NCBI GenBank assembly: GCA_964017065.1
Contig: OZ024786.1
Span: 10,483,047-10,547,046 of the forward strand
Length of the DNA stretch: 64,000 nucleotides
Source: Haliclona indistincta
Taxonomy: Eukaryota; Porifera; Demospongiae; Haplosclerida; Chalinidae
Reading direction: 5' to 3'
In this document: positions 10,128 to 21,863 of the stretch, one piece after another
How positions within the stretch are numbered: the stretch's first letter is position 1
How the letters are laid out: every line of letters starts with the position of its first letter
Translations under genes and position numbers: made by a program
The notes under the pieces: generated by a model
What the model saw: the letters and a program-made list of their open reading frames with translations, nothing else
Database searches by the model: none
Told to the model about the DNA's origin: nothing

Positions 10128-13090
10128 CAACTCAGGTGATTGTATCAGAGAACTACAGAAGAGATTATGACGATATTCAAGGAAAGTTTGTATCACTATT
10201 CTATGAGGTCACTGAGCTATTCGAGAATGAAGAATCACTCACGATGAGTAAGCTGAAGAGATTTCTCTCCAAATACCCAAATCTAAGGGATCCACTGTGT
10301 AATGCTGACACAATTGCTGATGTCATGGACTTAATCCAAGAACAGTCATCATTCACCTGCTGCTCTTACCTGAAACACACAGCTACACGATTCAAGATTA
10401 CATCAGCTGTTGAGAGGATTAATGATTACTACAAGTCAGTGGATGAGTTCTGTCAACATGAACTGAGACATCACATCTATATGCAACCGTTTATCACAGC
10501 CAAGTCGATCAATATGACCAATTCTGGGATTATCTCATTTAAATTGCAATGGAGTACTGACTCAAAAACACTGTCCGATATTCAAAGTCTCTTGCGACAA
10601 GCTTTTGGGAAACAGAGTATCAACGTACATATCATGGTGGTCAGAGGAGGGAGTGTACGGGTAATCTGCTGTGCTCCACAATATCTAATGACCGAACTAG
10701 TGAGGCTAGCACAGAAGAACAGGGAGCTGCTGGTGGAGAGCAGTGTCACCTACCTTAGGGTAGGAGACGCTATAGTAGTGGACACCAGTGATCAGAGTGA
10801 GGTGAGGATATGTTATCATAGAAACTGTGTCACTTTAGATTTTGATCTTCAGATATCACTAGTGAAAGATCTTATACTTCAACTAACCATTGCACTTCAG
10901 TTGAAAGGTGAGTTGAAAGTAGATTTATTACTAAATACAAACATGCTGCTCTTGCTTCAAATCACAGACTTCTTGAGGGGACCTGATTCTCAAGGTATGG
11001 TAATACATTGTATGCGACTCAGTGTTGCAGTCATACTGTGCACATGGGTCATGAGTGTTTCCTACCCGCAGCAGCTGAGGATGTGATGAAGAGTATGACA
11101 CACTCCAGTGCTGTGAGTGATGGTGTTATTGTATAGTACATAATGGTTGTCAACATTCCCAGAATGAGCCCTCCAGCTCAATATGGCAGATCACATGGGA
11201 GGAGGCTGAGTATATCTTGACTTATAAACCAGATGGAACCTTTCTTGTTAATGAAAGAAAGGGGAAACTAGTTTCTGATCCATCATCATCATCAATCATC
11301 ACACATATCATGAGTATTGTGTAAGTAGTACATGTCACCATGATAACTGGTGTTTATTGTTTGTACAGTGTCAATGGGAGGGTTGAGGATGTAGGAATCT
11401 ACAAAAGAGGACACTACTATGGATTCCTCAATAATGAAAAATACACATCAGTTGAACACTTTGTAGCAATTCTCTCAAGAACAGGGTTTACTATTAAAAA
11501 AGGAGCAATATCAGTCACACTGACCAATCAACTATTTCCTGACAAGTGAGCTATCAGTAATGTTATTTGTGTTTATCACTTCTCACTATCTGCAGAGATA
11601 CTCTTGCCAACCTACCATCAGATATTCCCACTATCATACGAGTGAGTGTGTAAATTGTTCTTTTCCAATTACTCGATTTTTAGTATTTGCATTTTTGTGA
11701 ATGTAATTCCAAATTGAAGCTTGATTTTAGCTACGTGCCTACAATCAAGATGCCATACGAAAAAACTAATACCTGCAAGTACTGAGAGGCAAACGTTTAG
11801 AGAATGGTGTTGATTCAATGTGTAGTGGTATTGTCTTTTGTTACCCATGAGCAGTATGTGGGAGGGTTATGCATTTGAGTTTGTCTGCATACGTACGTAT
11901 ATTATGTGTGTCGTCAAAAAACATGCCTATTTGCGTCTTGTTTTTACTGCTTGGAAATCTCCATGAAAACACAGCTCTCTGTAGCTTTTTCACTGAATTT
12001 ATAGTCCTGTGTACTAGATATTAACAGTGCTGGCAAGCCTTCTATTCTATGGCTTTCTAAAGCTACGTGTCCTTGTAAGAGCACTTTACAGCATTGTGGG
12101 TGTGTCACCCAACCTCCTATATCCATCCATATTGACTTCCTGGTCTGCACTCAATCTCACATGTACCGTCATCAGGTGCTGTCCATGGACTGTTGCAGTA
12201 ATCCTGGAGTAGTGGTGTACTAACTATGTAGATCTTAGCTCAGCGCACGAGTATGTGTTCATTAGAAGTGTAGTTAAAAAATTTATAACTATAGTGTGTT
12301 TAGCTTCTGATAATAATCACTACATGTTATTTCACCTCCTCAGTATCACACATTCAGTGATGTGGCATCACTAATTCCCAAGCATTACCCTCACCATGAT
12401 GAGAGCACATGGCTCTGTAGACAGCTCAGTAAGGAGGAGTCAGAGAGGTTGCTGAGAGGGAGGATAGATGAGACATTCCTAGTGAGAGCAACTGACCTGT
12501 CAGGTCCCAGTCACCTCTTCACAGTGGATATTGTGTATGTAATAACAATAATTATTTTAATCTGATGCAAATACCATACTACATGATGCTGGCTTATCAT
12601 AATAATCGTATAATATTATAGAAATTTCAATTAGTCGAAATTTTGTCAGTGTTTGTATTGACATTAATACTCTATACAATATCATCACTGCATGTGTGTG
12701 TGTGTGTTAGTTGTTTGTTGTTCTTTAGGGTACAGAGGAAGGTGGTCAGTCTGTGTGTTTATAGAGATGGTGATTGGTTACATTTTGAAAGAGAAAGGGA
12801 AAGATATGACTCTATCAACACCATAGTGATGGATCGTCTCTCTGTAGTAGTTCGTATACCAATTGGTGATCATGTAGTACTAGTACATTTTCAATATCCA
12901 GTGCACTCATCAAAGTATTATAAATAATGTGCTTCTTTTTATGTTTGTCAAAAGTTTGGTTGAAAAGTTTGTTTTAACAAAATTACATTGTTCATTGTTC
13001 TAAGTAGATTGTACTCTGTAATTATCTGGTACAGTAATGAACAGTGAGTGTCTCATTCTAGCACCTACTGACCTTGAGAAGTGTCCTTTA

Positions 13091-13629
13091 GGCCTCGGTC
13101 ACACTACGATAAAATTGGCGACAACGACAAGATTGACGTCATTTTCTCCGGGTATGTCTGTTATATTCGCTGTCGTGCCATAGTCGTACAGTAGACGTTG
13201 TCGCTCCATTGGAGCCCAAGATTAAGACTGCGACAGCTGTTATGACTGCGACAAAGCTAGTATCGAGCCAAATGTGCATGCTAGAATCCCAACATAACCA
13301 AATATCGAACAAAAATGATCTAACAGCTCTACTGAGAGACTGACAAACTGGTGATCGTGAGGAAAACCGGGGGGGAGCGTCGTGGTCCGTGTCAAGAAGG
13401 GCCGACGATCAGCTTGCTGGCTTCGAAAAAGGACTCATGCCTTAAAATACAGTGAACTGTACACTCTCGAAACCCTTGTTAGTTGGCAGAGGCGAGTAGC
13501 AAAGCGGTAGTCTCTCAAGACGTTACAACAGCAAGGCGTCCATTTTTGGTAGTGTGACCGCGTGCATTTGCTGTCGTGACCGTGATCGCAGTGATTTGCC
13601 GTCATCGCTATCGTAGTGTGACCGAGGCC
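13091..13629. mobile_element. 539-bp MITE, PIF/Harbinger-like, inside the last coding exon of DD-SH2 copy 1
   Basis: The terminal inverted repeat GGCCTCGGTCACACTACGAT is matched at the right end by its complement. The flanks duplicate TTA (13088-13090 and 13630-13632). A 3-bp TTA target and GGCC-starting ends fit PIF/Harbinger MITEs. The unoccupied paralogous exon (CCTTTACCTGCAATGGAC) is seen at 21.79, 38.80 and 63.54 kb. In frame, the insertion would replace the last residues with about 30 MITE-encoded residues before a stop. Confidence 0.88.
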
Positions 13630-13990
13630 TTACCTGCAATGGACGATACAGATGAAGAATGATAATAATTATTGCATTAACGAGCCCTGTAATATCTAGT
13701 AACAAAGTCACTAGGACCACGAAGAGATCAAGCTAGGGAGCGTGCAACACTGTATTTTCACAATACAATGGCGAAATCCAAACATGGCTGCCGTTTGACA
13801 CAGCTGGAAATCTGCTGTCTACCGCTGCTGGGGTATGTTGATTACTACTACTCTCAATAACATGTGCTGTGATCTGAAAGGTGACTAGGTGAGAGTTGTG
13901 AGACTAAACACAGGGCATAATCAACGCATTTCCTCCTTTTGGACCATGAAGACCTTTTTTGGATGATACTATATTTAGCATCAACATTTT

Positions 13991-14466
13991 TTACCGTTTA
14001 CAGTTACACGCTTCTTCGACGGGTAGGTCTCGATGATTTCTTGATAGTAGCATGCATGCTTTTTGGCTTCTATTCTCTTCACTATGTGCGCTCAGTGAGA
14101 GTGAGTTGCTCTGCAACAGTGCAGTGTTTATTAAACTAACACTAGCTAGCACATCAAGTGGAGACAAGACTAAAATCAAAAATACCTGTCTTGCCCTGAA
14201 ACAACATTACAGTGTCACAATCAACTATGTACACATGCAGTTTACCATGTGTGTCCCCTACAAAGAACACCTCTCCTTGTCTGATAACTTTAGTCTCACC
14301 ACTGCTCACAGTGACCTCAACATCAGCATCAAGGTTGACTATGTACTGTCGCCGTGGAGCATTGTGCCATGAGAAATTATATGAAGGTGGAGTCTCTCTA
14401 AACATCATACCAGTGCTGGGAACTATCTGAGATAATAGACCTATTGCACCTGTTGTTATACCAACG

Positions 14467-14521
<55 letters not shown>

Positions 14522-15009
14522 AGAGAGATAAATACCAGTTAAATACATGTATCTAAATATCTTCATAAATATCTATCATATCTTCATAGATATCTTCATA
14601 AGTCAACAACTGTTAGAGTACCGGTGTATGTGTGAAATTCTTGAAGACAAATTTGAAGTCTTGAAGACTTGACCTCTAGCTTAGTCCACACAAGAAATAA
14701 TTATGACATGCAGCTAGTAACACACAATGTTAACATGGATAGCAGGCTTTAGGTACACTAACATACAGAGGTACATACTGTAAGGTGTAACAGTGATGTC
14801 AGCACAATTAAAACATTAGATATAGTTACGGTGTGTACTGACGGACTGCAAACCCGGTTGTGATAGTATATACATGTAATTGGACCAGATCTAATACACA
14901 TACCATCACTCTTCATTTCAATGTGGAAGATACCAAACTGAGATTCACCATTCTCATCAGTGTAGATCCTGGTAACAGGGAACCTGATGCAGTGTACAGG
15001 AATACTCAA
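13991..15009 (-). CDS. Cupin-domain protein, copy 1
   Basis: Predicted exons on the minus strand: 15009-14904, 14449-14246, 14169-13991; phases agree at both joins. Exon 1 starts MSIPVHCIRFPVTRIYTDE and exon 2 holds MMFRETPPSYNFSWHNAPRR, YIVNLDADVEVTVSSGET and IRQGEVFFVGDTHG. This pattern (RETPP...WHNAPRRQ..., then GEV and a (E/G)DT(H/T)G end) matches small single-domain cupins found in bacteria and eukaryotes. Substrate unknown; His and Glu positions could bind a metal. Exon 3 (LSPLDVLASVS onward) differs at its end between copies and its stop is uncertain. It lies tail-to-tail with DD-SH2 copy 1 and shares a divergent promoter with the methionine synthase-like gene. Confidence 0.72.
14468..14530. 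repeat. (GA)n microsatellite
   Basis: About 60 bp of near-perfect GA repeat, located just upstream (minus-strand sense) of the cupin exon 2 acceptor, where it reads as a CT-rich polypyrimidine tract. The same place carries GA-rich sequence in the copies at 39.64 kb and 54.73 kb. Confidence 0.95.
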
Positions 15010-15242
15010 CTTATTGTGATAGACCTTACACTTACTACTTTAGGGTTTACTCTTAGAATCACCTGGAGCTTCATTCTTTAGAAGACAAGTTATCACTAGT
15101 AGTCGCCATCTTTGAACACGCCCCAGAATATTAACCGTCACGCCTAGCTATCTCTAGCACGTGGATTCTGTGGTGAAGCGCGTGTCCCACCTCTTCTCAG
15201 CAGCTTCACAATAGTAGTCTAGGTTCATCATAATAGTCTAGA
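15010..15242. promoter_or_regulatory. Divergent promoter between cupin copy 1 and methionine synthase-like copy 1
   Basis: Only 233 bp separate the two start codons, which face away from each other. The spacer is strongly conserved with the spacer at 41393-41620 (AGTAGTCGCCATCTTTGAAC, GAAGCGCGTGTCCCACCTC, TTCATCATAATAGTCTAGA). It includes GCCATCTT, similar to a YY1-type initiator word, read toward the cupin or the enzyme depending on strand. No TATA box is obvious. Bidirectional action is inferred from geometry. Confidence 0.6.
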
Positions 15243-15518
15243 ATGTCTCTAGACACTTCTCTGTTGTTTAGACCGATTTATCCCAAGATATTTGGTAAGC
15301 TAAAGTGTAGAACAATCTTTTTGTTTACAAGTTTTTAGTTCATCTTTCATCTGTTCGTGTTCTTTCTCGTGTAGGGCTAGGAGAGGTATTAGCAGCAGAA
15401 ATGAGGAAACGTATTATGGTAATGGATGGTGCTATGGGCACAATGATTCAGTCATACCATCTCACAGAAGAACAGTTCAGAGGTACCTTCCACCCACTCT
15501 ATCTTCACTTTCCATTTT

Positions 15519-15519
15519 G

Positions 15520-15594
<75 letters not shown>
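15519..15594. repeat. (CT)n microsatellite in an intron of methionine synthase-like copy 1
   Basis: About 75 bp of CT repeat forms the polypyrimidine region before exon 3. It is also present, slightly shorter, at 41902-41958 in copy 2. Confidence 0.95.
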
Positions 15595-15599
<5 letters not shown>

Positions 15600-15973
15600 A
15601 ATCCCTCTATTTAATTTTGTTTTTCTTGTCTCTCTACAGGTGAAGAGTTCAAGGACCATCCCAAGAGTCTCAAAGGCAACAATGATCTACTCTGTCTCAC
15701 TCAACCTCACATCATATATGAGATACACAAGGTATGCTTATAGAATCCAAGTAATAGCTGCTGGGAATAACTGATAGACACCTGAAGTGTCCTAATTAAC
15801 GCCTCTCTGTGGCTCCTGTATGACCTGAAGCCTGTTTGATTTTTCCTATTTGTTTAGAATTACTATGAAGCAGGAGCTGATTTTGCAGAGACCAACACCT
15901 TCAATGGTACCAGTGTATCACAGAGTGACTATGGGACAGAACACCTGGTGAGGGACAATCATGCTCATCTTAA

Positions 15974-16152
15974 TTACTCTCTTACTCACTCACTCACCTA
16001 CTCACTCACTTGCTCACTCACTCACTCTCTCTCTCTCTCACTCACTCACTCACTCAATCACTCACTCACTCTCCTACTCACTAACTCACTCACTCACTCA
16101 CTCACTCACTCACTTACTCACCTACTCACTCACTCACTCACTCACTCATTCA
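15974..16152. repeat. (ACTC)n microsatellite
   Basis: Imperfect tetranucleotide repeats of ACTC fill the intron before exon 5 of the methionine synthase-like gene. The paralogous intron at 42243-42301 has a shorter, cleaner array of the same unit. Confidence 0.93.
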
Positions 16153-17735
16153 CTAACTACTTGTAACTCATCATTAGGTGCATAGGATCAACAAAACTGC
16201 TGCCTCCATTGCTAAACAAGCTGCCAAAGATGTCCAGGAAGCTACTGGTAATGATTATCTCAGCTGCCAACATTGTGTATGACATGATACATGAACACTG
16301 TGTTCTGTTAATAAACTAAAAACTAAAATGTAATCTAGAAAGGTCAGATTGCTGACCTATTGTGGGTCCATGTCATTGTAATCTATGGCTTCTCATTGTT
16401 TCTTTTGTGTCTCAAGTTATTTTGGGGCAAGCCAGCTCTTGATCATAACAACAGTTTGTACATAATTTTGAGGTAGTGCATTAGTGACCAGTAGTAGAGT
16501 GATAGTATAATGGATATAATTATGTGTACCATTATCCATTGTACAGGTGTTCCACGGTATGTTATTGGTGCAATGGGTCCCACCAATCGCACTCTATCAG
16601 TATCACCATCTGTGGAGAGACCTGACTATCGTAACATCAGTGAGTGCTTGTTTCATTTCTTCACGGATATTTTGAATCCTCTGTACAGCATTTGATGATC
16701 TAGTGCAGTCGTATGCTGATCAGGCTCGTGGTCTACTGGATGGTGGAGCTGATATACTGATGGTAGAGACCATCTTTGATACTGCTAACTCTAAAGTACG
16801 CAAGAATAATTTGGTGGATATGTAAACGTTCTTTTCCGGCAGGCTGCATTGTTTGCTCTCGAGACACTGTTTGAATCAGAGTATGAACCAGTTCCTGTGT
16901 TTGTAAGTATGTAACACACACTATATGTTGTAATTGTCATATTTTTAGTACTTACTATGAAAAACATTATACCATTGAGTTGGCATTTTGCAAACAGTAC
17001 AAGCAATGAAAATTATTTTTTGTGAAATTAAATTCGCAAGTTCAATTTTGTTTAAAGGTTTAAATTTAGGTTGTACGGCAAGTGTGAGAAAGCTTTACCG
17101 TACATTGACTGTGTTTCTTATCATTGTTTGACTAGGTATCAGGTACTATTGTTGATCAGAGTGGACGCACACTATCAGGACAGATTCCAGAAGCATTCCT
17201 CATCAGTGTGTCTCATGTTCGTCCACTATGGTGAGTATCTAACTGCATGAGTTAGACTCCTTTACAATACAACAGCATGGTTCTCACTAGGCAGGTTTAC
17301 CTGTAACTGGACAGGTTTGACTGGACAGGTTTTATGGCCATTTGTTACCCGTGCGCAGTATGTGGGAGGTTTATGCATTTGAGTTTGTCTATGTGCACAT
17401 ACATGTGTGTGTTGTCAAGAAACACGCCTGTTTGTGTCTTAACGCTCGAAAATCTCCACGAAAGCACTCTTTGCTGCTTTTCACTGAATTTATTGTCCTG
17501 TGAAGACGTTTTCAGTTCTATCAAGCCTTGCTTGAGCGGCTAATCTATGGCTTTCAAAAGCTACGTGTCCCTGTAAGAGCATTGTGGGTGTGTCACCCAA
17601 CCTCCTATCCGTATCGACGTCCTGGCCTGCACACTCAATCTCACATGTACCGTCATCAGGTGCTGTCTATGGACTGTTGCAGTAATGCTGGAGTAGTCAT
17701 GTACTAACTATGTAGATCTTAGCTCAGTGCACGGG

Positions 17736-19463
17736 CAGGGCTTCAAATTAGCACTAGCCCGCTAGCCCGAGGCTGGGAAAATATAGCTTGGGCTAGTGAA
17801 ATGTACAGGTCAGTAGCCCAGCTGGCTAGAGATATTATTTTGTAGACTTACTGCAGAATTTGACTGGAAACAAGTTCATTATTGCTTAAAATTAGCTTGA
17901 TTATTTTATTGGGCTGGTAGAAACTGTTTTGGGCTTGATTGCACTAGCCCTGCTTGCTGATTTGAAAAGAATTTAATGTGGCTCGTACAGGAATTACAAT
18001 AGAAATTTATTCATAACAAAATACGGGAATGTGCGGCAACTATACGAAAATTGTGCTGGTTAATTAATATTTAGAATAGTTAGATAACATTGTGGTTTTC
18101 AACTTTTGGTAGTCTCCATAAAAGTACGCGGATTATTATACACACTTTTATTATGACGCCTGATGTTCGCAATTTTTTGTTAATTCCAGATCTGATAGCT
18201 TCAAGATTTGCAGCCTGGTGTTCTTCGTAGGACTATATGCATGCATTTTAATCATGATAACTTTTTGCTTGTGTTATGCTTGCCAGATTGGTGCATGGGC
18301 GTACACGATTGCTCGGTTGGCGGCCTTAGAAGCTAAGGATCGGCTAATCCATGCATAGTCCCATGACCAGGTATATAATAATACTCTGTAGCGAATAATA
18401 GCTAGATCGAATGTTGTCTGTAAAACTGAGCCATCACAAACCACCCCGTTTTTAGTGATGAGCTACAAGTGTTGATTCTTTTTCGTAGCGCTGCATATTT
18501 TACATACAGTAAGAATACAATAGTACAAATGTGTAGTGTCTTCTGACCTGTACAGAAAGTAAAGAAATACGGTTAGCAAAAAGTCATTTTCTAATGATAT
18601 TCATGCGCACCCGCCACCTTAATTTGAAGCCTAGCCTCGTCCCCAGGCCAATTTCTTAGGATTTTAGGCCTGGTAACATTTGCACGCGCATGCGCGAAAG
18701 TTTAACTCTTTGTGTTCCGTGAAAGTAAATGAATGTATAACTTCACAAGCTTGTAATTTCCTAACTGTACTTCTTAGCTTTCTCTTCGTTGTAATATAGA
18801 CTCTCAACAAAGAATTCCTTCATTCAGCAAAGTTTAGTGCGTGCCGCTGCACTGGAGGCAAAGTTATGATTAAACTCTTCGTCTTGACACAAGCACGGAG
18901 TACGTGTCTCTAGCCCTGTGTTACAGGAGCTATCCACGGTTAGTCTAGAGGACCATACGTACAGTCATTTGGTTTTAGAGCTTTGTGGCCAGTTAACCGT
19001 CGGCTCTTACATTTGAGAGCGATGCACATCGAAGAAAAAGCATAGTTTCAGCGTATAGCTACGATGCCTTTTCGGTCCATGTCTTGGGAGTCCTACTGTG
19101 TCCACAAATAATATAGCTGTAAGCTGATGGGCCCATGTCTTGGAATCTTCGCGCCCATGTCTTGGGAGTCCTACTGTGTCCACAGATATAGCTGTAAGCT
19201 GATGTTGAGTTCAGGACGCGGCTTACAAGAAGCATACTGTAAACGCATCTTTGTCATGTCAGCAACAGACTAGAATTGCTCCGCCTCTTACCCTGCCTAT
19301 CTTTTGCTTATTACATAAACGGACCAGTTTACGGACATAAATATAGCAAACATTACACGTAAATGTCCGATCTCGCAATTTGAGCGAAAAATTGGCGCAT
19401 GCGCATGCAATTGTTACCAGGCCTTCTTTCAAAGGCCTGGGAACGAGGCTATTTGAAGCCCTG
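17736..19463. mobile_element. hAT-like non-autonomous element, carrying a nested insertion
   Basis: The ends CAGGGCTTCAAATTA and TAATTTGAAGCCCTG are inverted repeats once the nested element (18632-19451) is removed. The flanks are TGCACGGG (17728-17735) and CGCACGGG (19464-19471), an 8-bp target duplication with one mismatch. The empty site is visible in the paralogous intron near 12243. CAGGG ends and an 8-bp duplication are hAT hallmarks. Net length is about 0.9 kb, with no transposase. Confidence 0.87.
18632..19451. mobile_element. 820-bp Mutator-like MITE nested in the hAT-like element
   Basis: The terminal inverted repeats TAGCCTCGTCCCCAGGCC and GGCCTGGGAACGAGGCTA are flanked by a perfect 9-bp duplication TTTGAAGCC (18623-18631, 19452-19460). 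It has split the right end of the hAT-like element. A shorter element with TAGCCTCG ends lies at 43466-43770. Confidence 0.87.
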
Positions 19464-19891
19464 CGCACGGGTATGTGTTCATTAGAACTCTAGTTTAAAA
19501 TTATGTAACTGTGATGTGTTTAGCTTCTGATAATAATCACTACATGTTATTTAACCTCCTCAGTATTACACATTCAGTGATGTGGCATCATTAGTTCCCA
19601 AGCATTACCCTCACCATAGTGAGAGCACATGGCTCTGCAGACAGCTCAGTAAGAAAGAGTCAGAGAGGTTGCTGAAAGGGAGAATAGATGAGACATTCCT
19701 AGTGAGAGCAACTCACCTGTCAAGTCACAGTCACCTCTTCACAGTGGATATTGTGTAAGTTAATGTACTACAATTTTTTTAATCTGACGCAGTGCCATAA
19801 TTGTCGCATGGTGCAAGTGCCATAATCGTAGTAATTTCAATCACTCAAAAATGTTTTCCAGTGTTTGAATTGACATTAATAATTTTTTATG

Positions 19892-21369
19892 TTCCGCGCT
19901 TTTTAGGAATTTGCGCATTCTCAAGAAAGCGCAGCGCCTTTTAGGAATCCCTAGAAAGCGCGGGCTTTCTCTAGAAAGCACTGCGCTTTCTCAAGAAAGC
20001 GCAGTCACAGAAAGCGCAACGGATACTGCGCTCTCTAAGGTTTACTCACGGCTCTTGTCACTCAAGAATCGGAACAAAATAGCTCTATACTACTATAGAT
20101 GTTATAATTTATGTTGGGTGAGTCTTTTGCCGAGTGTAATGGCCCATGGCAGCAACTCGTGCTAGCACTGGCGCTCTGATGATTTGAGCCTGAGCACCTG
20201 AGCGAGCATGCATGGTTGCACTATAGCTACTACCATTACCTATGCTGCTTTATTGTACCTAAGACCGTAGCATGCATGCCTGGGTATGCAATGCTACCTA
20301 GACTGCTACCTGTCTCTCATCATAGTGTGATGTACCCTGTCACAATTAATGCACAGGAATGCTGACAACATTTCTGCATCATGCATGGACACTGCATACA
20401 GTAGGCACAGTTGCATGCAGGTATAGCTGGAGTAAAACAACCCCAACACACTGAAAATTTAATAATTATGTGTCGTTGCCTCTCTTCAGAATGGTTACTG
20501 TAGGCTGTGGGAGCTAGGTAATAGCAGTGCTGCGCTAAGGTGGAACCATGCATGCTCGCTCAGGCTCATTGTGCTAGCTCCAGGCTCAAATCGTCAGAGC
20601 GCCAGCGCTAGCACGAGTTGCTGCCATGGGCCATTACACTCGGCAAAAGACTCACCCAACTTAAATTATAACATCTATAGTAGTATAGAGCTATTTTGTG
20701 GCGATTCTTGAGCGACGAGAGCCGTGCAACAACAGGAGTTGTACCATAGGAAGCCTTATTTTCAAAGGCACCGCCAGTGGTGTATTTCAGATATACCATG
20801 GAAAGTCACATGATTTCCTGTGGAATAACTAGATATTCCATGGTTTATCATGTGATTTTCTGTGGTATATCTGGATATTCCACGGGAAGTCACATGACTC
20901 CCACTGGGCAAAAAAGATAATAGAAATGATCTACCTTCCAGAAAGAAAAATAGGAAGGGGTGAGAGTTGCGAGTCAACCTCACCAGTAAACTATAAAGAG
21001 TGCGCAAGCCGCCCTTATTTATCCTATAGAAACCTACAGACATCAGTGGGCCTTGTGGTTGCCATGATACAAGTCAGTTATACCATGCCTACCTGTGGTG
21101 TATCATGAATACACTCAGCAATAACCATTAATCCCTCGGGCTACGCCCTCGGGATTAATAGTTATTGCTTCGTGTATTCGTGATACACCACGGGTAGGCA
21201 TGGTATAACATATACTTAAACCTTAGAAAGCGCAGTATCCGTTGCGCTTTCTGTGGCTTCGCTTTCTTGAGAAAGCGCAGTGCTTTCTAGAGAAAGCCTG
21301 CGCTTTCTAGGGATTCCTAAAAGGCGCTGCGCTTTCTCGAGAATGCACAAATTCCTAAAAAGCGCGGAA
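19892..21369. mobile_element. 1.48-kb element with about 150-bp terminal inverted repeats and nested inserts
   Basis: Left arm 19892-20043 and right arm 21217-21369 are inverted copies rich in the word GAAAGCGCAG and starting TTCCGCGCTTTTTAGGAATT. Inside are a second inverted pair (about 20043-20215 against 20545-20725, with CCATGGCAGCAACTCGTGCT) and a hairpin-rich block (20770-21210) of the family also found at 31122-31547. The host intron is uninterrupted in copies 1 and 4. The target duplication is unclear. Confidence 0.75.
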
Positions 21370-21863
21370 GAAATACACTATACATTATCATCACTGTGTG
21401 TGTGTGTTAGTTGTTTGTTGTTCTTTAGGGTACAGAGAAAGGTGGTCAGTCTGTGTGTTTATAGAGATGTTGATTGGTTAGATGTTGAAAGAAGAAGTGA
21501 AAGATACGACTCTATCAACACCATAGTGATTCATCATGCCGCTAGTACACTTTCTATACCAATTGGTGATCATGTAATACAAGTACTGTTTCGATATCCA
21601 GTGCACTCATCAAAGTATTATAAATAATGTGCTTCTTTTTCCGTTTGCCACGGTCAAATTTTGGGTTAAATTTTTTTAACCATTTGACATTGTTCATTGT
21701 TCTAAGTAGATGGTACTTTGTAATTTCTGGTACAGTAATGAACAGTGAGTGTCTCATTCTAGCACCTACTGACCTTGAGAAGTGTCCTTTACCTGCAATG
21801 GACGATACAGATGAAGAATAATTAATGTATTAACCAGCCCTGTAATATCTAGTAACAAAGTCA

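Larger units (their letters stand above)
4715..13090 (+). pseudogene. DD-SH2 copy 1: death domain / unknown domain / tandem SH2 protein, frameshifted
   Basis: Predicted exons: 4715-4724, 4780-5133, 9055-9150, 10128-10801, 10853-10907, 10968-10994, 11072-11320, 11369-11545, 11596-11641, 12344-12534, 12729-12914, 13045-13090. The N-terminus is MSDN plus a death domain (DWYPLGVALRI, WRIDLLQYWLN, ASWNDIIVAL), then a Ser/Thr-rich linker, an unrecognised domain (YRRDYDDIQGKF to HIMVVRGGSVRVICCAP and VTYLRVGD), SH2-a (YILTYKPDGTFLV) and SH2-b (WLCRQLSKEESERLL, IDETFLVRATD). Relative to the other copies the exon at 11072 lacks 7 bp, giving a frameshift and an in-frame TAG at 11134-11136. Beyond it the SH2-a FLVR arginine reads Asn (FLVN). 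The last coding exon is interrupted by a MITE at 13091. A truncated protein (death domain plus unknown domain) remains possible. SH2 domains bind phosphotyrosine and death domains self-assemble; the combined role is inference. Confidence 0.8.
15243..17230 (+). pseudogene. Methionine synthase-like homocysteine-binding domain, copy 1, 3'-truncated
   Basis: Predicted exons: 15243-15294, 15375-15482, 15640-15731, 15858-15947, 16178-16247, 16547-16639, 16689-16795, 16843-16902, 17136-17230, all with GT/AG borders and matching phases. The product resembles the N-terminal homocysteine-binding barrel of cobalamin-dependent methionine synthase: [81 protein letters not shown]. The zinc-ligand cysteine blocks (GLNCALG and GCCGTTP) are absent because the homology ends after exon 9 (SVSHVRPLW) and sequence changes at about 17335 into a DD-SH2 intron. 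Without zinc ligands and without the folate, B12 and AdoMet domains it cannot be a methionine synthase. About 255 residues remain. Confidence 0.85.
17335..21821 (+). pseudogene. Partial DD-SH2 copy: only the SH2-b exons and C-terminal exon
   Basis: From about 17335 the sequence matches the DD-SH2 copy 1 intron at 11840-12250. Exons found: 19564-19754 (WLCRQLSKKESERLLKGRID, ETFLVRATHLS), 21429-21614 (RKVVSLCVYRDVDW, ERYDSINTIV) and 21746-21821 (ECLILAPTDLEKCPL to DTDEE, stop). Phases still join, and the FLVR arginine is kept. All upstream exons (death domain, linker, unknown domain, SH2-a) are missing, so it has no start. The introns are swollen by transposons. It arose by a duplication or unequal exchange with one breakpoint in the methionine synthase-like intron and the other in the DD-SH2 intron. 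Confidence 0.85.

Noticed and set aside
15477..15659. Arg-Glu repeat open frame on the minus strand (and a similar one at 41855-42055)
   Set aside because: Translation of the (CT)n microsatellite in an intron; not a protein gene.
15948..16185. Two overlapping frames of Leu-Thr-His-Ser repeats
   Set aside because: Translation of the (ACTC)n microsatellite in the intron before exon 5.
15243..17230. Complete methionine synthase gene
   Set aside because: Only the homocysteine-binding part is present in both copies; cobalamin, folate and AdoMet domains are not found in the window.
21280..21627. 115-residue frame starting in the TIR element and running into SH2-b
   Set aside because: The upstream part is GAAAGCGCAG repeat and intron read through; the real exon starts at the acceptor at 21429.
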